A program made the position numbers and the translations under genes. Below, in pieces: positions 26,779 to 35,899 of a stretch of DNA of 64,000 bases (positions within the stretch are counted from its first letter, which is position 1; every line of letters begins with the position of its first letter). Location of the stretch: NCBI GenBank assembly GCA_012797815.1, contig JAAZOK010000115.1, positions 20,766 through 84,765 on the forward strand, read 5' to 3'. The notes under the pieces are model-generated. The model had not been told where the DNA came from. It saw only the letters and a program-made list of their open reading frames with translations, and did no database searches. This DNA is from Chloroflexota bacterium. Its GTDB lineage: Bacteria > Chloroflexota > Anaerolineae > Anaerolineales > Anaerolineaceae.

Positions 26779-27792
26779 CTAGATCTCGATCCAGGAATTG
26801 TCGCCGATGTTCATCTGTTCGGCGCGCCCCTTGACACTGGCGTTGCGCCCGATCAGGGAATTTTCCAGCACCATTTCTTTAATGGAAGCCCCTTCTTCAA
26901 TGATGGAATTGCGGATGAGGGCGTTGCTGATCTCGCAACTGGAAGAGATCGAGACATGCGGACCGATGACGCTGTTGGTGATCTGCGTGTCGGGGGCGAT
27001 ATACACGGGAGGGATGATGGTGACGCCGCTGCACGGTGCGATGTCGGCAGTGTTATCACGCCCGTGATCGAGCAGGTATTTGTTGGTTTCCAGCAAGGCT
27101 TCGGGTTTGCCGGCATCCAGCCAGGTTTCGATGATCTTGGTCTTGAATCTGGCGCCATTCTCGATCATGATATTGATGGCATCTGCCAGGAAGAATTCGC
27201 CTTTCAGGCTGATATCGCGTTTCATCTGTTCTTCGATGGCAGCCATCAGGGCTTGCCCTTCGCGGAAATAATAGAAACCCACTACCACCAGATTGTTTCG
27301 TACATCCTGTGGTTTTTCGATCAGGCGGGTTATGTATCCCTCTTCGTTCACTTCTGCCACTCCGAAGCGGCGCGGATCGGGAGTGGGTTTGACCCAGGCG
27401 ATGCCATCTTCTTTTTCATCTGCCAGGAAAGACAGATCGGTTTCGATCAGTGTGTCGGAAAATGCCATCAGCATGGGACCTTTAAAATGTTGTTTGGCAA
27501 GATAAAGCGCATCAGATTGCCCGCGCATTTGCTCCTGGACGGCGAAATGCACGATCTTTTCCGGATGTTTTTCATGGATATAGGGTTCGATCTGTTCTCC
27601 CTGATTGGGACCGATGATCAGAACGTATTCGGCGTGTTCTCTATCCGGAACGCTGCTGAATTGGTCCAGTACGAAATCCAGCACGGTTTTGCCGGCGACG
27701 TGGATGAGTGGTTTTGGTTTGCTCCAGGTATGTGGGCGCATTCTGGTTCCCAGACCAGCCATGGGAACCGCGATCGTGAATTGGCTATTCAA
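26779..27792 (-). CDS. Sugar-phosphate nucleotidyltransferase with left-handed beta-helix tail
   Basis: A 337-aa enzyme. The N-terminal ~235 residues are an NTP_transferase domain: VPMAGLGTRMRPHTWSKPKPLI, the consensus G-x-G-T-R-x-x-P..KP loop, and LMAFSDTLIETD with the metal Asp, plus WLDAGKPEALLETN. The last ~80 residues form hexapeptide turns (NSIIEEGASIKEMVLENSLI). This suits a glucose-1-phosphate thymidylyl- or uridylyl-transferase-like enzyme supplying nucleotide sugars for cell-surface polymers; the sugar and NTP are not determined. The start is TTG at 27792 with GGAGGG six bases upstream. Confidence 0.85.
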   Translation of the reverse strand: MNSQFTIAVPMAGLGTRMRPHTWSKPKPLIHVAGKTVLDFVLDQFSSVPDREHAEYVLIIGPNQGEQIEPYIHEKHPEKIVHFAVQEQMRGQSDALYLAKQHFKGPMLMAFSDTLIETDLSFLADEKEDGIAWVKPTPDPRRFGVAEVNEEGYITRLIEKPQDVRNNLVVVGFYYFREGQALMAAIEEQMKRDISLKGEFFLADAINIMIENGARFKTKIIETWLDAGKPEALLETNKYLLDHGRDNTADIAPCSGVTIIPPVYIAPDTQITNSVIGPHVSISSSCEISNALIRNSIIEEGASIKEMVLENSLIGRNASVKGRAEQMNIGDNSWIEI

Positions 27793-27979
27793 AGAACCCT
27801 CCGTTATGAAGTGGTTGCCTGATTTTACTGCAAAAACAACTTTTTAATGGTCATCTCCATTATACGGACAGATGAACAAGCCGGCAGTGGCTCTTATCCT
27901 GATTAAAGGAATAAGTTCTCATGAAATAAGATAAAGGAGATTAAAAACAAAAACCAGCCATAAGCTGGTCCTGTTGAGA

Positions 27980-28062
27980 TGCCGAAGGTGGGAATCGAAC
28001 CCACAATCCCGAAGGAACACGATTTTGAGTCGTGCGCGTCTGCCTATTCCGCCACTCCGGCA
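27980..28062 (-). tRNA. tRNA-Leu (anticodon CAA)
   Basis: 83 nt on the minus strand. Acceptor arm TGCCGGA pairs with TTCGGCA (with wobble), the T-arm contains GGTTCGATTCCC, and the long variable arm typical of Leu is present. The anticodon stem CACGA/TCGTG encloses CTCAAAA, giving anticodon CAA at 28025-28027, reading UUG. The CCA end is not encoded. Confidence 0.95.
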
Positions 28063-28073
28063 GTGGTAGAGAA

Positions 28074-28102
28074 AGTATATCTAAATTCCAAATACCGGTC
28101 AA
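28074..28102 (-). promoter_or_regulatory. Sigma-70 promoter of tRNA-Leu
   Basis: On the minus strand, TTGACC (28102-28097) and TATACT (28079-28074) are separated by exactly 17 bp. The -10 box ends 11 bases before the mature tRNA 5' end, as expected for a tRNA promoter. Confidence 0.85.
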
Positions 28103-28174
28103 GTGGGAGCGGGTTTGCCTGTTTCGGGTTAGAATTGAGCAACCGAATAATTTGAGCAGGTCGAGGAAGTTATT

Positions 28175-29239
28175 ATGAAAATAGGCATCATCGGATTGCC
28201 GCAATCAGGCAAGACAACCATTTTTAACGCGCTGACACGTGCTTCACAACCAACGGACCTCTCTTCAGGGAAGATGGAAATCCATACCGGCGTGGTGGAT
28301 GTGCCGGATATGCGGGTCGACAAACTGGTCGAATTCTACCAGGCTCGCAAAACCGTGCGTGCCAAGGTGATCTATGTGGATATTGCCGGCTTGGGAAGTG
28401 GTACCAAGGGGGAGATCTCCGGTTCATTGCTCAACCAGCTCTCGCAAATGGATGGTTTCATCCACGTGGTGCGCTGCTTTGAAGATGACAACGTGCCGCA
28501 TGTATTGAGCAACATTGACCCGGCGCGTGATATTGCCAACATGGATGCAGAGTTGCTGCTGAACGATCAGATCAAAGTGGAATCCAAACTCACCCGTCTG
28601 CGCGAAGACGGGCATAAGGGTGGGCGCGACAAGGGCGACATCGAGCGTGAAACAAAACTGTTCGAAAAATTGAACGAGTGCCTGCTGCAGGAAAAGCCGT
28701 TGCGCGAGCTTGAATTCAGCGATGAAGATGAGCGTCTCATGCAAGGTTATGGTTTTCTAACCCGCAAACCCATGCTGGTGGTGTTGAACCTGGCAGAGGG
28801 ACAGCCGGTCCCGCAGGTTTCCAATGTCGCTGGCGCATATAAGATGATCCCACTGCAGGGCAAGATCGAGATGGAGATCGCCCAACTGCCGGAGGAAGAA
28901 GCTCAGATGTTCCTGCAGGAATACGGCATTGAAGAACCCGGTTTGAATCGCATGATCCGCGAATCTTACGAACTGATCGGCTTGATCTCTTTTTTCACCG
29001 CTGGAGAAAAAGAAGTGCATGCCTGGACGGAGCACAAAGGAGCCACCGCACCGGAAGCTGCCGGTACCATTCACAGTGATATGCAGCAGGGTTTCATCCG
29101 TGCAGAAGTCATTGCTTATGATGACCTGATGGCGGCTGGTAGTATGGCAGAAGCGCGCAACCACGGCAAACTGCGCGTGGAGGGTAAGAACTATGTGGTG
29201 CAGGATGGCGATATTCTGGAGATCCGTTTCAACATCTAG
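28175..29239 (+). CDS. YchF-like Obg-family GTPase/ATPase with DUF933/TGS tail
   Basis: A 354-aa P-loop NTPase. G1 is GLPQSGKTTIF (canonical YchF has GLPNVGKST), G3 is VDIAGLGSGTKGEISG and the base-recognition motif is NLAE, the YchF-type NxxE that favours ATP over GTP. The C-terminal region FFTAGEKEVHAWTEHKGATA through GDILEIRFN is the conserved TGS/DUF933 module. The altered G1 suggests a YchF paralogue rather than the universal protein; the canonical copy may lie elsewhere. Ribosome binding site GAGGAAG. Monocistronic, ending in a strong terminator. Confidence 0.88.
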   Translation: MKIGIIGLPQSGKTTIFNALTRASQPTDLSSGKMEIHTGVVDVPDMRVDKLVEFYQARKTVRAKVIYVDIAGLGSGTKGEISGSLLNQLSQMDGFIHVVRCFEDDNVPHVLSNIDPARDIANMDAELLLNDQIKVESKLTRLREDGHKGGRDKGDIERETKLFEKLNECLLQEKPLRELEFSDEDERLMQGYGFLTRKPMLVVLNLAEGQPVPQVSNVAGAYKMIPLQGKIEMEIAQLPEEEAQMFLQEYGIEEPGLNRMIRESYELIGLISFFTAGEKEVHAWTEHKGATAPEAAGTIHSDMQQGFIRAEVIAYDDLMAAGSMAEARNHGKLRVEGKNYVVQDGDILEIRFNI

Positions 29240-29260
29240 GCAGAAATCACTTTGAAATGG

Positions 29261-29294
29261 AAAGAGATGGCAATTATTCTGCCATCTCTTTTGA
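29261..29294. terminator. Intrinsic terminator shared by ychF-like and HlyD genes
   Basis: A perfect 12-bp stem (AAAGAGATGGCA at 29261-29272 with TGCCATCTCTTT at 29280-29291) and a 7-base loop. T-runs occur on the plus strand and a shorter A-rich flank on the other side, between convergent genes. Confidence 0.9.
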
Positions 29295-29309
29295 CATGGA
29301 ATGGGTCTG

Positions 29310-30479
29310 TTATTCCTGTTCGAAGGTGATGGTGAGCGACATGCCCCATTTCAGATCCGGCAGGTCACGTGTGTTGATCTTGATGCGCGCGGCATACAGC
29401 ACATCCCCCTGATCCATCTTGGGATAGATCCCAATCGAATCCACGGTCCCTGAGAAGTTTACCCCCGGGTAGGCTTCTGCTTCGATGCTGACCGGCTGAC
29501 CGTCTTGAATGTTGACCACTTCTAATTCGGTCAGGTCGGTGGTTTCTGCCATCCATTGGGTGGTGTCGGCGATGACGATCATGGGCTGTCCGGGGGAAGC
29601 AAATTCGGATTCGTCGATATAGATCTCCATCACCTGCCCATCGAAAGGAGCGGTAAGGGACATTTTTGCCAATTGTTCTTCCACCGCACTCTGGCTGGCT
29701 TGCAGACTTTCCACTTGTGCATTCAAGGAAGCCAGCATATCGCTATCGGGACCGTCCTGGCGTTTCTCATATTCTGCCTGGGCTACTGCCAGGGCTGCTT
29801 CAGCCTGCTGGTAAGTGTTTACGACACGGTCGTGTTCCAACTGGATCTCCGATTTGGCGCGTACTTTTTCATGGTAGGCATCCTGGGCATCTTTCAGGTC
29901 GTCTTCATAGCGCTGGCGGGTGCTGTTGTCTTCGTCCAGATTCAGATAATCCTGCAGGTCTGTCTGGGCATCTGCCACGTCTTGTTGGGCTTCGATGACA
30001 TCTTCCTCGGCATCCTGTAGATCGTCCTGGTAGGCGTCCTCATCCAGATCATCATAATCTTCCTGGGTGGTGTTGAAAGTATCCTGGGCATCCATCAGGT
30101 TTTTCCAGGCAGTTTGTTTATCCACCCCGGCATTTTGATTCAGGTCGTCCAGCGCTTGTTGAGCATCGATCAGGTCTGCAGCGATGGATTTTTGCTGTGC
30201 TTCAAGTTGCGTTTGATCGCCAATGACCATCAAGACCTCCCCGGCTTTGACGGTATCCCCTTTGGAAACACGGATCGAGGTGACGGTGCCACCCGCCTCA
30301 AACGCCAGGGTAACATCTTGTTGTGGAATGAGAGTCCCTTCCGATACGACCGTCGAACTGACTACTTCTGCATTGAGCGGTTGTGCACTGACAGGCGCAT
30401 CATTTTGTTTTGCACAGGCAGAAAATATTAAGCTCCCTATGATGACCAGTGTTCCGATAAGAATCATTTTTTTCTTCAT
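29310..30479 (-). CDS. HlyD/MacA-family periplasmic adaptor lipoprotein
   Basis: A 389-aa exported adaptor. The signal segment ILIGTLVIIGSLIFSAC gives a lipobox with Cys at ~21. A biotinyl-lipoyl-like half (EAGGTVTSIRVSKGDTVKAG) is followed by a long acidic coiled coil (~95-255, rich in D/A/Q, e.g. DAEEDVIEAQQDVADAQ) and the second lipoyl half with LTAPFDGQVMEIYI. A beta-barrel (SGTVDSIGIYP) closes it. It is the last gene of an exporter operon with two ATPases and an FtsX permease. ATG 30479 with AAAGGAAA is chosen over an unsupported upstream start. Confidence 0.9.
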   Translation of the reverse strand: MKKKMILIGTLVIIGSLIFSACAKQNDAPVSAQPLNAEVVSSTVVSEGTLIPQQDVTLAFEAGGTVTSIRVSKGDTVKAGEVLMVIGDQTQLEAQQKSIAADLIDAQQALDDLNQNAGVDKQTAWKNLMDAQDTFNTTQEDYDDLDEDAYQDDLQDAEEDVIEAQQDVADAQTDLQDYLNLDEDNSTRQRYEDDLKDAQDAYHEKVRAKSEIQLEHDRVVNTYQQAEAALAVAQAEYEKRQDGPDSDMLASLNAQVESLQASQSAVEEQLAKMSLTAPFDGQVMEIYIDESEFASPGQPMIVIADTTQWMAETTDLTELEVVNIQDGQPVSIEAEAYPGVNFSGTVDSIGIYPKMDQGDVLYAARIKINTRDLPDLKWGMSLTITFEQE

Positions 30480-30513
30480 TTTGGTTTCCTTTCCACTTTG
30501 ATTGGATTGCAAT

Positions 30514-32916
30514 TTATTCATAAGCCAGAACTTCCCGAATGGTAAGCCGTGTGGCATTCCGGGCGGGCAATAAGCTGGCGATGATGGACATCAGGATCAC
30601 AACAGCAAACCAGATCAGGAACCCGGTGGGGTTGATGGTCAGGATCGCCTCGGATTTGAAAATAGCCTGATTGACCATGTTTCCTAAGAGAATACTGACC
30701 GGGAATGAAACCAGTGCCCCGATCACATAACTTACCAGCCCGGTGAACAACCCTTCATAAATTACCAGCTGAGAAATGGCTTTATCGTGCGCCCCTACTG
30801 CCCGCAGAATACCGATCTCGCTGGTGCGTTCCAACACATTCAAACTGAGGGTGCCGCTGAGACCGATGCTCCCTACCAATCCGGTCAGGATGGCAAGGAT
30901 CAACAGTAAACTGATGACCAGATTGATCTTTTCTCCACTTTCGTTGATGATCACCTGAACAGATGAAACCGTGTTTACATCGTAGCCGCGTTCTCTAAAA
31001 GTGTCATTGACACGATCTTCCATAGTAAGAATGGAAGAGAGTGAATGGTCTTCGGTGACCAACCGGTAGCTGTTGGTTTTTGACCAGCTACCGGTCAATT
31101 GTGTGGCAGTGGCGTAATTGATATAAGCACGTTTATCCGATAATCCGGTGTAATTATAGATTCCTACCACCTTGAAAGTTTCATCTTTCCCAGCGACCTT
31201 CAGGATGATAGAGTCACCCGGTTTCAGATGGGGAAAATTCTGATAAAAATTTTCGTTGACCACGATGGTGTGATCTTCGTCGTTGGTCACCCAGCGTCCG
31301 GTCTGCACCAAAGCGCCCAGCAATTTGGAATCATCGGGTGGTGCTTCAATGGTCACCTGTTCCGATTCATCATCTGTTTCCAGGATGGCAGTCAGAGCCT
31401 TCCAACCCTCGGCATAGGTGACACCTTCGATCTGCTCTGAGAGGGGGATGATCTCATCCAGCGGATAGGTGCGGTTGAAAGTGACAAAGATATCTGCAGC
31501 GCAGTAGTTCGCCAGGGCGTTGATGTGTTCATCCAGCATGGCTTTCACATTGAAAACGCCGATGAAAATACTCCCGCCCAATGAGAGGGTGATGAGGGTC
31601 AGCGCCAACCTGCCCTTGCGGCGGAAGGTATTACGCATGGCGAGCAGCAGCAGTCCATTGATCTCCTTTACCTTGTCCAGTAGCTTATCCAGACGTGACG
31701 ATTCGGTTTTCACCTCGATCAAATTGCTGTGCAGTGCCTGCTGGACGCTGGTCTTGGCACCACGTTTGATAGGCACGATACAGGCTAACAGGGGGACCAA
31801 AAAAGCAATCACAGCCTGGATGACGATCACGTAAGGAACGACCGGAAAATGGGTGGTAGTGGTCATCTCTCCGTTCAATTGGGAAGCAATGCGGCTGGAT
31901 AGGACATAAGCGCTGAAGGATGAAGCCGGAACAGCCAGCAAAAAAGCCACTAACCCAAACAGCAGCACCAGAACTGTGTACATTCTCACGATATCGTGCG
32001 ATTGTGCCCCGATCAATTTCATCACCCCGATCTGACGGGTGTGTTCTGAAATGATGGCGTTCATGGTATTAATGACCAGAAAGCTGCCCAGGATAACAAT
32101 GAGGATGCCGACGAAATTTAAGATAACGGTCATCGCGTCGATGTAGTTGCCATAGGGGTGTTGGTCTGATGTTTGAATGCGCTGGCTGTAAATGACCCGA
32201 CCGGTATCTTTGACTTTTGCCTGAACTGTTGTGGCAACCTGCTGCACATGCGAGATGTTGTTGGAATCTCCCGTCACGCTGACGTAGAGCGTATTGAAGC
32301 CCGCGGTGCTGTGAAAATAGGGCAGATCATCACTGTTGATAAAAGCGTTGCGGCGATTGATGGTGTTTTCTACCCCGGCGGTATAGTCCTTGACAATGCC
32401 ACTGACTGTGACGGTTCGCACGGTATCATCGGGCAGTTGGACCTCAAGTTTTCCACCTACCTGGATGTCAAAATCCTTGAGTGCCTCGGATAAAAGCAAT
32501 AGCTCCCCTTCTTGGGTCGGAAATTTTCCATCCACCAGGGTGAGTTCTTTCAGCAATTTTTGAGTGGGATCATCCACCGCGATCAGATTCAGATTATCCC
32601 AACGCTGTTCCCCTACCACACGCGCCCGCACGACGATGCTCTTTCTGCCGTCCGCACTTTGCACCTGTGCCATGCGGTTGACCGCATCGATCAAACCCTG
32701 GTCAAAGGGATCCGTTTTGATGGTGATGTTGGCAGGGATGGATCCTTCATAGGTTCTCTGCAAACTGGCAGGCAGGATGCTGCTGGTGACCTGGATCATA
32801 CCGATGGAGTAGACTCCGATAAAGATCGATGCAATCACCAGCGCCAGACGGGCTTTATTTTCCCAAAAATCAACCAACACTTTTCGCCAGCGTGGTTTGA
32901 TGTGATTATTCTTCAT
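30514..32916 (-). CDS. MacB/FtsX-type ABC transporter permease (double FtsX domain)
   Basis: An 800-aa membrane protein. It has an N-terminal helix, a large extracytoplasmic MacB_PCD-like domain (~40-270), a three-helix FtsX block (~280-420, VLNFVGILIVILGSFLVINTMNAII), then a second helix plus extracytoplasmic domain (~475-680) and a final FtsX block (ILRAVGAHDKAISQLVIYEG, ~690-800). This two-repeat arrangement is the LolC/E-like or YtrF type of a large permease. ATG 32916 has AAGGAAA upstream; the stop lies 34 bp before the HlyD gene and the start overlaps the ATPase gene by 11 bp. Substrate unknown. Confidence 0.9.
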   Translation of the reverse strand: MKNNHIKPRWRKVLVDFWENKARLALVIASIFIGVYSIGMIQVTSSILPASLQRTYEGSIPANITIKTDPFDQGLIDAVNRMAQVQSADGRKSIVVRARVVGEQRWDNLNLIAVDDPTQKLLKELTLVDGKFPTQEGELLLLSEALKDFDIQVGGKLEVQLPDDTVRTVTVSGIVKDYTAGVENTINRRNAFINSDDLPYFHSTAGFNTLYVSVTGDSNNISHVQQVATTVQAKVKDTGRVIYSQRIQTSDQHPYGNYIDAMTVILNFVGILIVILGSFLVINTMNAIISEHTRQIGVMKLIGAQSHDIVRMYTVLVLLFGLVAFLLAVPASSFSAYVLSSRIASQLNGEMTTTTHFPVVPYVIVIQAVIAFLVPLLACIVPIKRGAKTSVQQALHSNLIEVKTESSRLDKLLDKVKEINGLLLLAMRNTFRRKGRLALTLITLSLGGSIFIGVFNVKAMLDEHINALANYCAADIFVTFNRTYPLDEIIPLSEQIEGVTYAEGWKALTAILETDDESEQVTIEAPPDDSKLLGALVQTGRWVTNDEDHTIVVNENFYQNFPHLKPGDSIILKVAGKDETFKVVGIYNYTGLSDKRAYINYATATQLTGSWSKTNSYRLVTEDHSLSSILTMEDRVNDTFRERGYDVNTVSSVQVIINESGEKINLVISLLLILAILTGLVGSIGLSGTLSLNVLERTSEIGILRAVGAHDKAISQLVIYEGLFTGLVSYVIGALVSFPVSILLGNMVNQAIFKSEAILTINPTGFLIWFAVVILMSIIASLLPARNATRLTIREVLAYE

Positions 32917-33655
32917 GGCTGGGTTTCCTTGATCTTGCTGTGACCTTCCGGTGGGCGTGGTTACTATCTCCCACCACCTTTCCGTCGGAAAGGTGCAGGA
33001 TACGGTCGGCTTGTTTTGCCAGGTCGTCATCGTGCGTGACCATGATGACAGTCTTGCCCTTTTTTACCAGGTTGACGAAGATCCCCAACACCATCATGGC
33101 ATCTTCCGAACCGAGGTTGCCGGTGGGTTCATCTGCGATCAGAATGGGCGGATCGTTGGCCAACGCACGGGCAATAGCGGCGCATTGCTGTTGCCCTCCC
33201 GAAACCCTTTCCGGACGCTGGTGAGCCTGGTCTTTCAGGTTCACTGCTGCCAGCAAACGCAGGGCTTTTTGCTCGATCTTGGGTAGATCGGTTTCGCCCA
33301 GCAATTGCATAGGGAACATCACGTTTTCCAATAGGGATAATACCGGAATGAGCTGGTAGAACTGGAAAACGATGCCCAGATTCTTGCCGCGCCAGCGTGC
33401 CCGTTCGTTTTCTGTAAAATCCTGGATCGGTTTTCCGGCGACCACGATCTTCCCGGTAGTGGGCTTATCGATGCCGGTGATCATGTTCATCAAGGTAGAT
33501 TTGCCACTGCCAGAACGTCCTACCACACAGGTAAATTCAGAGGGACGGAAATCGATGCTTATGTCATCCAGCGCAGTGAAGATCCCGGAGGTCAGCGGAA
33601 AGTTCTTGGTGACGTGCTGCAAACGGATGTAGGCAGTATTCTTCTGGGTGCTCAT
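32906..33655 (-). CDS. LolD/MacB-like ABC ATPase with degenerate signature and D-loop
   Basis: A 249-aa ABC ATPase. Walker A GRSGSGKSTLM, Q-loop VFQFYQL, signature VSGGQQQCAAIARAL, Walker B ILIADEPTGNLGSED and switch MVTHDDD. The signature has Cys where neighbours have Arg (QQQR), and the D-loop reads NLGS instead of NLDS, so one catalytic site may be weakened. A basic C-terminal tail follows (~235-249). It overlaps the other ATPase gene by four bases (ATGA) and the permease by 11. The two ATPases may form a heterodimer with one consensus and one degenerate site. Confidence 0.9.
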   Translation of the reverse strand: MSTQKNTAYIRLQHVTKNFPLTSGIFTALDDISIDFRPSEFTCVVGRSGSGKSTLMNMITGIDKPTTGKIVVAGKPIQDFTENERARWRGKNLGIVFQFYQLIPVLSLLENVMFPMQLLGETDLPKIEQKALRLLAAVNLKDQAHQRPERVSGGQQQCAAIARALANDPPILIADEPTGNLGSEDAMMVLGIFVNLVKKGKTVIMVTHDDDLAKQADRILHLSDGKVVGDSNHAHRKVTARSRKPSHEE

Positions 33656-34347
33656 TTCTTTTTTGCCTTCTTTTCGGAAAGGACCCCATCGGAGAGCTGG
33701 TAGACCTTTGAGAAAGTGGATAGCAGGCTCATATTATGGGTCACCATGAAGATGGTTTTGCCCTGTTTTTGTAAAGTGGAAAAGAGATCCAGAATGGTTT
33801 GGCTGGTCTGGCTATCCAGGTTGCCGGTGGGTTCATCTGCCACAATGATATCGGGATCATTTGCCAGCGCGCGGGCGATTGCCACCCTTTGCTGCTGCCC
33901 ACCCGAAATGGCAGTGGGCAATTTGTAAGCGTGGGCGCCGATCTCGACCTGCTCGAGCAAATGCATAGCATGCTCGACGCTCTTTTTGCCCTGGTAATTG
34001 CCGCAGAAATCCATCGCCAGGGTGATATTCTCCAGTAAGGTAAGCTGATTCAGCAATTCGAAGGATTGGTACACCATGCCGATATGTCGCCCGCGCCACA
34101 CATTGCGCTGATCTTCGGAAAGCTGGTGTATCTGCACACCGCCCACATCGATGGAACCCGAGGTAAGTGTGTCTACACCGGTGATCATATTGACCAGGGT
34201 AGATTTTCCTGCACCGGATTTTCCGACCACACCTACGAATTCCCCGGCATCCACGTTGAAGGAGACATGGCTCAAAGCCTCTACGTCCCCTGCCGGAGAG
34301 GGGTAGATCTTGCTTATATCATGCACTTCGATCAAATGATTGTCCAC
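33652..34347 (-). CDS. LolD/MacB-like ABC ATPase (consensus partner)
   Basis: A 231-aa ABC ATPase and first gene of the exporter operon. Motifs are canonical: Walker A GKSGAGKSTLV, Q-loop VYQSFELL, signature ISGGQQQRVAIARAL, Walker B IIVADEPTGNLDSQ and switch MVTHNMS. It ends in a Lys-rich tail. Start is GTG at 34347 with GGAG six bases upstream. It diverges from the TetR gene at 34475, which likely represses it. Confidence 0.92.
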   Translation of the reverse strand: MDNHLIEVHDISKIYPSPAGDVEALSHVSFNVDAGEFVGVVGKSGAGKSTLVNMITGVDTLTSGSIDVGGVQIHQLSEDQRNVWRGRHIGMVYQSFELLNQLTLLENITLAMDFCGNYQGKKSVEHAMHLLEQVEIGAHAYKLPTAISGGQQQRVAIARALANDPDIIVADEPTGNLDSQTSQTILDLFSTLQKQGKTIFMVTHNMSLLSTFSKVYQLSDGVLSEKKAKKK

Positions 34348-34366
34348 AATTCTCCGTAATATGCAT

Positions 34367-34394
34367 TATAATATACACAGTGTCCAATATTATA
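34367..34394. promoter_or_regulatory. Inverted repeat, candidate TetR operator for the exporter operon
   Basis: Arms TATAATAT (34367-34374) and ATATTATA (34387-34394) form a perfect inverted repeat around 12 bases, in the 127-bp gap between the ABC operon and the divergent TetR gene. The arms also resemble -10 boxes, so repressor binding would block initiation. Location-based inference. Confidence 0.45.
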
Positions 34395-34474
34395 TACAAT
34401 ATCTATATTACAACAAGGATGAGATTACCGGTACTGTCAAATAATGGACATGAGTATAGAAGTGAGGTATGAGC

Positions 34475-35080
34475 ATGGATAAAACGGATCGCCGCAGCCA
34501 GCGTTCTCGACAGATGATCACGGAGGCATTGCTGGATCTCTTGATGGAAAAGAAGTTCAACACCATTACCATTCAGGAGATTACCGATCGGGCTAATGTC
34601 GGACGTGCCACTTTTTACCTGCACTACCGGAATAAGGAAGAATGCCTGGTGCAGATGCTCACCGGTGGTTTTGATTCGTTGGTGGCGGAGATTGACCAGA
34701 TGACGGGGAAAAAAGATCGTGACTTTGTCGATATCCTGGAGAAGGTATTTCAATATACTAGCAAGAACCGCAAATTATATTTTGCGCTGCTCAGCGATAA
34801 TCCCAAAGCCAATATCATGGGGGATGTGCAGACCTATATCAGGGAGAAAATGATCAAAGCCATTCCTATCCCGGCAGGCATTCACGCGGTGTTGCGCGAG
34901 GCGATCAGTGTGAATCTGACCGGTTCTTTGATCGCGATGGTATTGTGGTTATTGAAGGATGACCCGCCGCTTACACCGCGGCAGGCAGCGCGCATGTTCG
35001 TGAATTCTTCGATGCATGGTATCAGTTCGATGAGAACTTTTAATTTAAATGAGGAATCCACTGCGAACGCCGCAGTTTGA
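34475..35080 (+). CDS. TetR/AcrR-family regulator of the adjacent exporter
   Basis: A 201-aa regulator with a clear N-terminal HTH: RQMITEALLDLLMEKKFN, TIQEITDRANVGRATFYLHY, RNKEECLVQ. The C-terminal ligand domain is TetR_C_7-like (helix-rich, EAISVNLTGSLIAMVLWLLKD). It is related in sequence to the TetR at 1394. Start: ATG 34475 gives GAGG a 7-base spacing, whereas the ATG six bases earlier sits against the site. Its stop (TGA, 35078-35080) abuts the surE stop on the other strand, forming TGATCA. Confidence 0.9.
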   Translation: MDKTDRRSQRSRQMITEALLDLLMEKKFNTITIQEITDRANVGRATFYLHYRNKEECLVQMLTGGFDSLVAEIDQMTGKKDRDFVDILEKVFQYTSKNRKLYFALLSDNPKANIMGDVQTYIREKMIKAIPIPAGIHAVLREAISVNLTGSLIAMVLWLLKDDPPLTPRQAARMFVNSSMHGISSMRTFNLNEESTANAAV

Positions 35081-35884
35081 TCAGGCGCGCAGGAGGGTAT
35101 CCAGATCGTTGAAATTCGCCCGCGAGGTCATGTCAATGCTGACCGGCGTGACGGAGACCAGATTTTTCTTGATGACCGTGTGGATATCACTGTCTTCGGG
35201 TAGATCATCTTTAACGATAATGTGAGAGGTGAAATGCCCTTCGTCATCCCACGTGCCTTCACGGATCACATAGGGGTTGTAGTAGCGCCCATGGGATAGG
35301 CGTGTGATCTGCCAGGGAGTTTCAGGAGTGGCGTTGAAGGGCACCACCAGATTGAGCAGATCAACATCCGGCGGCATTTTCTTTTCCAGCAACCGACTGG
35401 CAAAATAGCGGGTGAATTCCGCTGCCACCGAAAAATCCAGATCAAAGAACGTATCCCATTCCTTCTCCAATATTTGAAGAGAGGTTGCCAGAGCGGGGAT
35501 GCCGAGTGAAGCGGCTTCAATGGCAGCCCCCACCGTCCCGGAGTAGGAAATATCGCTGCTCAAATTCTCCCCATAGTTGATACCGGATACTACCAGTTCA
35601 GGTTTTTGCCCAAGCACTTCCAGCACTCCATGCAGAACTACTTGAGAAGGGGTACCACCTACGGCGTAGGCATCCCATTCCTGTCCGTGTACTATTTTCT
35701 TGCGGATTTCGATCCTGCCATCCTCATGCCTGCCGAAGCCGCGCCCCATGGCAGAACAGTGTTCGCGCGGTGCAACTACCGTGACATACCCGATAGCAGT
35801 AAGTGCCTCAGCGGCGGCCCATAAACCGGGAGAATCTATCCCATCATCGTTGGTGAGTAAAATCTGTTTTTTTGTGAGATCCAT
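35081..35884 (-). CDS. surE: 5'/3'-nucleotidase SurE
   Basis: A 267-aa survival protein E homologue, a metal-dependent nucleotidase and exopolyphosphatase. The metal site is read from ILLTNDDGIDSPGL (Asp-Asp), SGINYGENLSSDISYSGTVGAA (Asn and the Ser/Gly loop) and the later AAIEAASLGIPALATS. Length agrees with the family (~250-270). ATG 35884 has AAGG upstream; the longer frame would run through the tRNA-Arg gene. It lies just behind that tRNA's terminator. Confidence 0.94.
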   Translation of the reverse strand: MDLTKKQILLTNDDGIDSPGLWAAAEALTAIGYVTVVAPREHCSAMGRGFGRHEDGRIEIRKKIVHGQEWDAYAVGGTPSQVVLHGVLEVLGQKPELVVSGINYGENLSSDISYSGTVGAAIEAASLGIPALATSLQILEKEWDTFFDLDFSVAAEFTRYFASRLLEKKMPPDVDLLNLVVPFNATPETPWQITRLSHGRYYNPYVIREGTWDDEGHFTSHIIVKDDLPEDSDIHTVIKKNLVSVTPVSIDMTSRANFNDLDTLLRA

Positions 35885-35899
35885 TTTAACCTTGGTAAT

